Below the pieces are notes generated by a model. That model saw only the letters and a list, made by a program, of their open reading frames with translations, was not told the DNA's origin and ran no database searches. Shown here piece by piece: positions 50,848 to 54,679 of a stretch of 54,679 bases of DNA. Position 1 is the stretch's first letter. Every line of letters starts with the position of its first letter. Location of the stretch: positions 1 through 54,679 of the forward strand of contig CANROJ010000011.1 in assembly GCA_947632215.1 (NCBI GenBank). The letters run 5' to 3'. The position numbers and the translations under genes were made by a program. This stretch comes from an uncultured Flavobacterium sp. (GTDB taxonomy: Bacteria > Bacteroidota > Bacteroidia > Flavobacteriales > Flavobacteriaceae).

Positions 50848-51218
50848 ATTTAAATTTAAATTGTGTTTCAGAGTCGATTAAAGTTGTTTTTTCATTGTCT
50901 TGAAATATCTATAAACTTCAAATAATTTACTCCAAAGGTTAAAAGTAATAGGTAGAAAACTCATTTTAGTGAGACTTTGGTCTTTATGTAACTAACAAAG
51001 CGATAAATATTAGCTTAATTGATTCGTTTGTCGCTAAAAACATTTTATATTTGACCTATATTATCAATATAGGATTAATAGCTAATAAAAGGGGATAGAT
51101 TCTAAGGAAGGACCTTTTTTTATTAAATCTATTTAAGTGATTGTATATACGGCATGACTCTTGCTGTTATGCTTTTTTAAGAAAAATAGACACGTACAAA
51201 TTAAAACACAAATTATTT
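50848..51218. other. Upstream region of the exbB operon with promoter and palindrome
   Basis: About 370 bases without a gene. The -7 box TATATTTG lies at 51046-51053. Immediately after it is a perfect inverted repeat CCTATATTATCAATATAGG at 51055-51073, arms of 8 bases around ATC. This falls on the presumed start of transcription and is a candidate operator. A further pair AGATT / AATCT (51095-51136 region, ATAGATT with AATCTAT) may form a leader stem. The leader from the promoter to exbB would be about 160 bases. Confidence 0.5.
51046..51053 (+). promoter_or_regulatory. -7 box TATATTTG for exbB-exbD-tonB
   Basis: A full match to TAnnTTTG. A TTTG lies at 51027-51030, 15 bases upstream, slightly closer than the usual spacing. 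The downstream palindrome at 51055-51073 overlaps the transcription start. Confidence 0.55.
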
Positions 51219-51938
51219 ATGATTCATTTCTTACAAGTGGATACAGTGGGAGTTGCAGATGCTGCTTTGCAAGGTATAGAACAAGGTAGTCAAGTAGTAA
51301 AAGAAGAGCTAGCTCTTAGTGAGATAATTTTTAGTGGGGGGATTATTGGTCAAACCATTATGGTTATTTTATTTGCAATGTTATTTATGGCTATTTATTT
51401 ATATTTAGAACGATTCTTTGCCATTAAAAAAGCCGCTAAAGTTGATCAAGGATTTATGTCTCAGATCAAGCTTTATTTAGCACAAGGTAATGTAGAGAAA
51501 GCTAGAGAATTATGTTTAATTACAGATGAGCCAGTGGCTCGTTTGATTAATAAAGGAATTTCTCGCATTGGTAAACCATTACAGGATATTAATAGCGCTA
51601 TTGAAAACACAGGAAAGCTGGAAATATATAAGTTAGAGAAGAATTTAAGTCTACTAGCAACTTTATCGGGAGCAGGACCCATGACAGGTTTCTTAGGTAC
51701 AGTTGTAGGAATGGTAATGGCTTTCCATGAAATGTCTTCTCAAAGTTCAGCTCGTGTAGATATGGGGGTGTTATCTGAGGGTATTTATACTGCAATGATG
51801 ACAACTGTTGTTGGTTTAATTGTTGGTATTATTGCCTATGTTGGATATAATCACTTGGTGAGTAAAATTGATAAAGTTGTTCATCACTTAGAGGCAAGTG
51901 CTGTTGAGTTTATAGACTTATTAAATGACCCTGCATAA
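51219..51938 (+). CDS. exbB: ExbB/TolQ-family proton channel protein
   Basis: 239 residues from the ATG at 51219 (MIHFLQVDTVGVADAALQ); a longer reading by 26 codons adds a cysteine-rich, unlikely N-terminus. Three membrane helices: about 38-66 (GGIIGQTIMVILFAMLFMAI), 145-175 and 185-215. The MotA/TolQ/ExbB signature region is LSGAGPMTGFLGTVVGM and GIYTAMMTTVVGLIVG. The protein forms, with ExbD, the proton-driven motor that energises TonB for outer-membrane transport. Its stop codon overlaps the exbD start by one base. The operon continues with a TonB homologue, favouring ExbB rather than TolQ. Confidence 0.92.
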   Translation: MIHFLQVDTVGVADAALQGIEQGSQVVKEELALSEIIFSGGIIGQTIMVILFAMLFMAIYLYLERFFAIKKAAKVDQGFMSQIKLYLAQGNVEKARELCLITDEPVARLINKGISRIGKPLQDINSAIENTGKLEIYKLEKNLSLLATLSGAGPMTGFLGTVVGMVMAFHEMSSQSSARVDMGVLSEGIYTAMMTTVVGLIVGIIAYVGYNHLVSKIDKVVHHLEASAVEFIDLLNDPA

Positions 51939-52333
51939 TGAATATTAAAGGAAGAAATAAAGTAAGAGCAGAATTCAACATGTCTTCCATGACAGATATA
52001 GTTTTTTTACTATTGATATTTTTTATGGTTGCCATGACTACAATGACAACTACCAATGCTTTAGATTTGGTTTTGCCTAATTCAGACGGTAAAAGTGATG
52101 TTGTAGAAACGGTTGCTGTTAGTATTGATGCGCAAAGTAATTATTTTGTAAATCAACAAAAGGTAGACCCTTCTACTTTAGAAGCTGAGTTAAGCCAAGT
52201 TTTAGAAAATCAATTAGAACCTAATGTAGTTTTACATGTATCTCAAGGAGTTCCGGTAGAGGATGCTGTACTTGTGATGGATATAGCTTATAGAAATAAT
52301 TATAAAATTGTATTGGCCGTTCAGCCAAAATAA
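51938..52333 (+). CDS. exbD: Biopolymer transporter ExbD
   Basis: 131 residues: a short cytoplasmic N-terminus (NIKGRNKVRAEFNMSSM), one membrane helix (TDIVFLLLIFFMVAMT) with the conserved proton-carrying Asp21 at its start, and a periplasmic domain. ExbD dimers work with an ExbB pentamer. The membrane Asp in MTDIVFLLLIFFMV is the key residue and is present. It overlaps exbB by one base and is followed by tonB after a single base, so all three are translated as a unit. Confidence 0.93.
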   Translation: MNIKGRNKVRAEFNMSSMTDIVFLLLIFFMVAMTTMTTTNALDLVLPNSDGKSDVVETVAVSIDAQSNYFVNQQKVDPSTLEAELSQVLENQLEPNVVLHVSQGVPVEDAVLVMDIAYRNNYKIVLAVQPK

Positions 52334-52334
52334 T

Positions 52335-53153
52335 ATGAAAATACTCCAAGAAGAAAGCCAAAGACGCTCCTTTGCTATAACCTCCACGATTTTTGTGGTG
52401 TTATTGCTATTGATCTTTTTCTGGAAGTTAACTTCGGTACAAACTGATCCTCTGCCTACGGGGGGTGAAATAGCCATCAACTTTGGAAACAGTAAGACTG
52501 GTAGTGGAAAAGTACAACCAAACGAGGAAGTACAAACCCAACCCGAAGCGCAAAAATTGCCTGAGGTGATACCAGTACAAACCCAAGAGGTATTAACCCA
52601 AAATACAGTAGAGACGCCTGTAGTTAAGAAGCCAAACCCTACACCTGAGGTAAAAGAAGTTGAGCCAGAAGTGGTTATACAACCGGAGCCAAAACCAGAT
52701 CCAAAGCCAAGTCAAAGCACTACAGATGCTTTAGCTAGTTTAATTAATGGACCTAAAAGTAGTGGGAAACCTATAGAAGGGCAAGGAAGTAGTACTAGTG
52801 GTGCAGATCAAGGTGCATTACATGGAGATATGTATTCTAATTCCACTTATGGAAATGGACAAGGTCAAAGCAGTGGAGGTGGTGCAAGTTGGGGATTAAA
52901 TGGTCGTTCCCTAGCAACTCGTGGTCAAGTAGTACCTGATTGTAATGAAGTAGGTACAGTGGTGATTGAAATTAGAGTGGATAAAACCGGTAGAGTAGTT
53001 TCAGCCCAACACACCAAAGGAACTACCAATTCTGCAAAATGTTTAACCGATGCGGCCATAGCTACTGCTAAAACTTTTCGTTGGAAACCAGATAATAACG
53101 CCCCAAATACGCAAATTGGTTTTATAGTAATAAACTTTAGAGTAGGTTCTTAA
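52335..53153 (+). CDS. tonB: TonB-like energy transducer
   Basis: 272 residues from the ATG at 52335 (MKILQEESQRRSFAIT). One N-terminal membrane helix (about residues 13-32), a long Pro/Glu/Lys/Gln-rich periplasmic spacer (about 55-140, with PEVKEVEPE, PEPKPDPKP), then a Gly/Ser-rich stretch (about 145-200) and a C-terminal TonB domain (205-272: GTVVIEIRVDKTGRVVSAQH, TAKTFRWKPDN, IGFIVINFRVGS). The Gly/Ser-rich insert is longer than in the E. coli protein. It transmits energy from ExbB-ExbD to TonB-dependent receptors such as the one at 19.1 kb. It is followed by folC after 11 bases. Confidence 0.9.
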   Translation: MKILQEESQRRSFAITSTIFVVLLLLIFFWKLTSVQTDPLPTGGEIAINFGNSKTGSGKVQPNEEVQTQPEAQKLPEVIPVQTQEVLTQNTVETPVVKKPNPTPEVKEVEPEVVIQPEPKPDPKPSQSTTDALASLINGPKSSGKPIEGQGSSTSGADQGALHGDMYSNSTYGNGQGQSSGGGASWGLNGRSLATRGQVVPDCNEVGTVVIEIRVDKTGRVVSAQHTKGTTNSAKCLTDAAIATAKTFRWKPDNNAPNTQIGFIVINFRVGS

Positions 53154-53164
53154 CCTAATTGTAT

Positions 53165-54388
53165 ATGAAAATGACTTATGAACAAACCTTAGAGTGGATG
53201 TTTGCTCAATTGCCAATGTATCAAAATGTTGGTGCTGTGGCTTATAAAGCTGATTTATCTAATATTTCTAAGTTAGCTCAATATTTACAGAATCCGCAAA
53301 AAAGTTTTAAAACCATTCATGTTGCAGGTACCAATGGTAAAGGTTCTACCTCTAGTATGCTTTGTTCTATATTACAACAAGCTGGTTATAAGGTAGGCTT
53401 GTATACCTCGCCACACTTAAAAGATTTTAGAGAGCGTATTAAGATTAATGGCAAAGAGATATCTCAGGAGTTTGTAGTAAACTTTATTGATCAAAACAGA
53501 ATCTTTTTTCAAGAAAACCAATTGAGTTTTTTTGAAATGAGTGTTGGTATGGCTTTTAGTTATTTTAAAGAACAACAAGTAGATGTAGCTATTATAGAGG
53601 TAGGAATGGGAGGCCGTTTAGATGCTACAAATATAATAGAGCCTTTATTGAGTGTTGTGACAAATATTGGCCTAGATCATACTATGTTTTTAGGTGATAC
53701 TTTGCAAAAAGTAGCCACAGAGAAAGCAGGTATTATTAAGTCGAATACTCCTGTGGTAATCGGGGAATACACCCCAGAGACAAAACCTGTGTTTTCTATG
53801 ATAGCTAAAGAGAAGAATGCTCCAATTTATTTTGCGCAAGATTCTTTTCAAGGTGAAATATTAACCAGTGATTTAAAAGGAGAGTATCAAAAAAATAATA
53901 TCAGAACTGTGTGCCAAGCAATACAGGTGCTAAACGAGCATTTTACTATATCTTTGAGTGATATAAAGCAAGGGCTTTTAAATACAGTGAAAAACACTAA
54001 TTTTCTTGGTAGATGGCAGCAATTAGGTACTGCTCCAACTATTATAGCTGATACCGCTCATAACGCTCATGGATTAGCTGTTGTTATGAAACAACTACAG
54101 AGTCAGTCTTATGAGCATCTTTATATTGTTTTTGGTGTAGTAAGTGATAAGGATTTGGACTCTATTTTGGAATTTTTGCCAAAAAGCGCTACTTATTTAT
54201 TTTCAAAACCAGATAATTTTAGAGCTATGGACCCTTTGCTTTTAAAGCAAAAGGCAGAGCAGTATGGTTTAAAAGGGAAGGTTTACGACTCTATTTCAGA
54301 GGCTTATAAAACAGCTCAAGAATTAGCTTGCCAGAAAGACTTCATTTATGTTGGTGGTAGTACTTTTGTAGTGGCAGAAATTTTGTAA
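53165..54388 (+). CDS. folC: Folylpolyglutamate synthase / dihydrofolate synthase
   Basis: 407 residues from the ATG at 53165 (MKMTYEQTLEWMF); another ATG two codons on is possible. A Mur-ligase fold: P-loop HVAGTNGKGSTSSML, then GLYTSPHLKDFRERIKING, IIEVGMGGRLDATNII and the later IADTAHNAHG motif, all standard for FolC. It adds glutamate to dihydropteroate or folates, using ATP. The gene follows tonB at 11 bases and is co-oriented, so it is probably the last gene of the exbB operon. It ends 40 bases before the tRNA promoter. Confidence 0.95.
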   Translation: MKMTYEQTLEWMFAQLPMYQNVGAVAYKADLSNISKLAQYLQNPQKSFKTIHVAGTNGKGSTSSMLCSILQQAGYKVGLYTSPHLKDFRERIKINGKEISQEFVVNFIDQNRIFFQENQLSFFEMSVGMAFSYFKEQQVDVAIIEVGMGGRLDATNIIEPLLSVVTNIGLDHTMFLGDTLQKVATEKAGIIKSNTPVVIGEYTPETKPVFSMIAKEKNAPIYFAQDSFQGEILTSDLKGEYQKNNIRTVCQAIQVLNEHFTISLSDIKQGLLNTVKNTNFLGRWQQLGTAPTIIADTAHNAHGLAVVMKQLQSQSYEHLYIVFGVVSDKDLDSILEFLPKSATYLFSKPDNFRAMDPLLLKQKAEQYGLKGKVYDSISEAYKTAQELACQKDFIYVGGSTFVVAEIL

Positions 54389-54405
54389 AAAAAGTAATAA
54401 AATAC

Positions 54406-54435
54406 TTGCAGAGTTAAAATGAGGTCGTATATTTG
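54406..54435 (+). promoter_or_regulatory. Promoter of the tRNA-Val cluster
   Basis: TTG at 54406-54408 and TATATTTG at 54428-54435 with a 19-base spacer form one of the best -33/-7 matches in the window. The first tRNA begins 47 bases further on. Confidence 0.75.
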
Positions 54436-54482
54436 CAGCCGTAATAACAACGATTGTTACACGTTCTTTTAAAAGGAAAAAT

Positions 54483-54560
54483 GGGCGATTAGCTCAGTTG
54501 GTTCAGAGCACCTCGTTTACACCGAGGGGGTCGGGGGTTCGAATCCCTCATCGCCCACCA
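54483..54560 (+). tRNA. tRNA-Val (anticodon TAC)
   Basis: A complete cloverleaf: acceptor GGGCGAT / ATCGCCC, D stem GCTC / GAGC, anticodon stem CCTCG / CGAGG with loop TTTACAC (anticodon TAC), T arm GGGGG TTCGAAT CCCTC. The 3' CCA is encoded (54558-54560). The anticodon reads valine codons GTA and GTG (and with wobble others). Followed directly by a second copy. Confidence 0.96.
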
Positions 54561-54607
54561 TTTTTTCTAAAATATTGTTATTCCAAAACTTGTAAAATAC
54601 ATTTTTT

Positions 54608-54679
54608 GGGCGATTAGCTCAGTTGGTTCAGAGCACCTCGTTTACACCGAGGGGGTCGGGGGTTCGAATCCCTCATCGC
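54608..54679 (+). tRNA. tRNA-Val (anticodon TAC), second copy, cut by the window end
   Basis: Bases 54608-54679 are identical to the first 72 bases of the preceding tRNA; the last acceptor bases and CCA lie outside the window. The spacer between the copies is 47 bases and T/A-rich, without a promoter, so both are read from the promoter at 54406. Confidence 0.93.

Noticed and set aside
51141..51218. A longer ExbB protein starting at 51141.
   Set aside because: The added 26 residues are basic and cysteine-rich, unlike any ExbB N-terminus.
1..54679. CRISPR array, prophage, integrative element or biosynthetic cluster.
   Set aside because: No regularly spaced repeats, integrase, phage structural genes, attachment-site pair or cluster of biosynthetic enzymes was seen; the two tRNA genes at the end are repeats of a known kind.

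Overview
The window comes from a low-GC member of the Bacteroidota, most probably family Flavobacteriaceae. The gene families point there: DUF4199, DUF4268, a TonB-dependent receptor with a carboxypeptidase-like N-terminal domain, a LytTR regulator with a two-component propeller kinase, type B ribosomal protein L31, FabV and an ISAon1-type transposase tail. So do the promoters, which repeatedly match the Bacteroidota -7 box TAnnTTTG. The genus cannot be fixed from the sequence alone. Apart from a small decay island at the left edge, this looks like ordinary chromosome rather than a phage, integrative element or plasmid. There is no CRISPR array, no rRNA and no complete insertion sequence.

Layout. 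1-1.4 kb is a decay island: a 5'-truncated nucleoid-associated protein (NdpA family) gene with an in-frame TAA, next to the tail of an ISAon1-like transposase. 1.5-4.6 kb holds two alpha/beta hydrolases, a membrane-associated lytic transglycosylase and a small GNAT-fold protein. 4.7-7.7 kb has the tRNA methylthiotransferase mtaB divergent from an orphan oligopeptide-type binding lipoprotein. 7.9-12.7 kb is a tightly overlapping three-gene unit: LytTR response regulator, propeller histidine kinase and membrane metallophosphoesterase. 12.7-19.1 kb has an ABC-F ATPase, a secreted lysozyme-fold protein, fumC, two very small membrane proteins and a 0.59-kb stretch of structured or decayed DNA. 19.1-25.1 kb has a TonB-dependent receptor, an ArsC-family reductase and a CPBP protease / MenE-like ligase / exported glutaminase operon. 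25.3-28.4 kb holds a cation/proton antiporter, ndk and pncB. 28.6-33.8 kb is a leftward run: MsbA-like exporter, phosphohexomutase, family 2 glycosyltransferase and DUF4199 protein. 34-40.5 kb has an S37-type peptidase, rpmE2, a GlmU-like protein, a POTRA/barrel outer-membrane protein, a DUF4268 protein and a NUDIX hydrolase. 40.6-49.7 kb has a PlsC-type acyltransferase, a large TPR-like protein of unknown role, fabV, a hybrid kinase with its own receiver and Hpt domain, and an acyl-CoA dehydrogenase. 49.7 kb to the end has anmK, an exbB-exbD-tonB-folC operon and two tandem identical tRNA-Val(TAC) genes, the second cut by the window edge.

How the genes fit together. Several belong to envelope biology: murein cleavage and recycling (lytic transglycosylase, lysozyme-fold protein, anmK), lipid synthesis (plsC, fabV), the outer membrane (TonB-dependent receptor, POTRA protein) and the ExbB-ExbD-TonB motor that powers receptors of that kind. 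Others are housekeeping (fumC, ndk, pncB, folC, mtaB, rpmE2). I saw no strong candidate for a wholly new multi-gene system. The items most worth following are the LytTR/kinase/phosphoesterase unit, a perfect inverted repeat at the exbB promoter, three consecutive hairpins upstream of fabV, and the structured segment at 18.56-18.96 kb.
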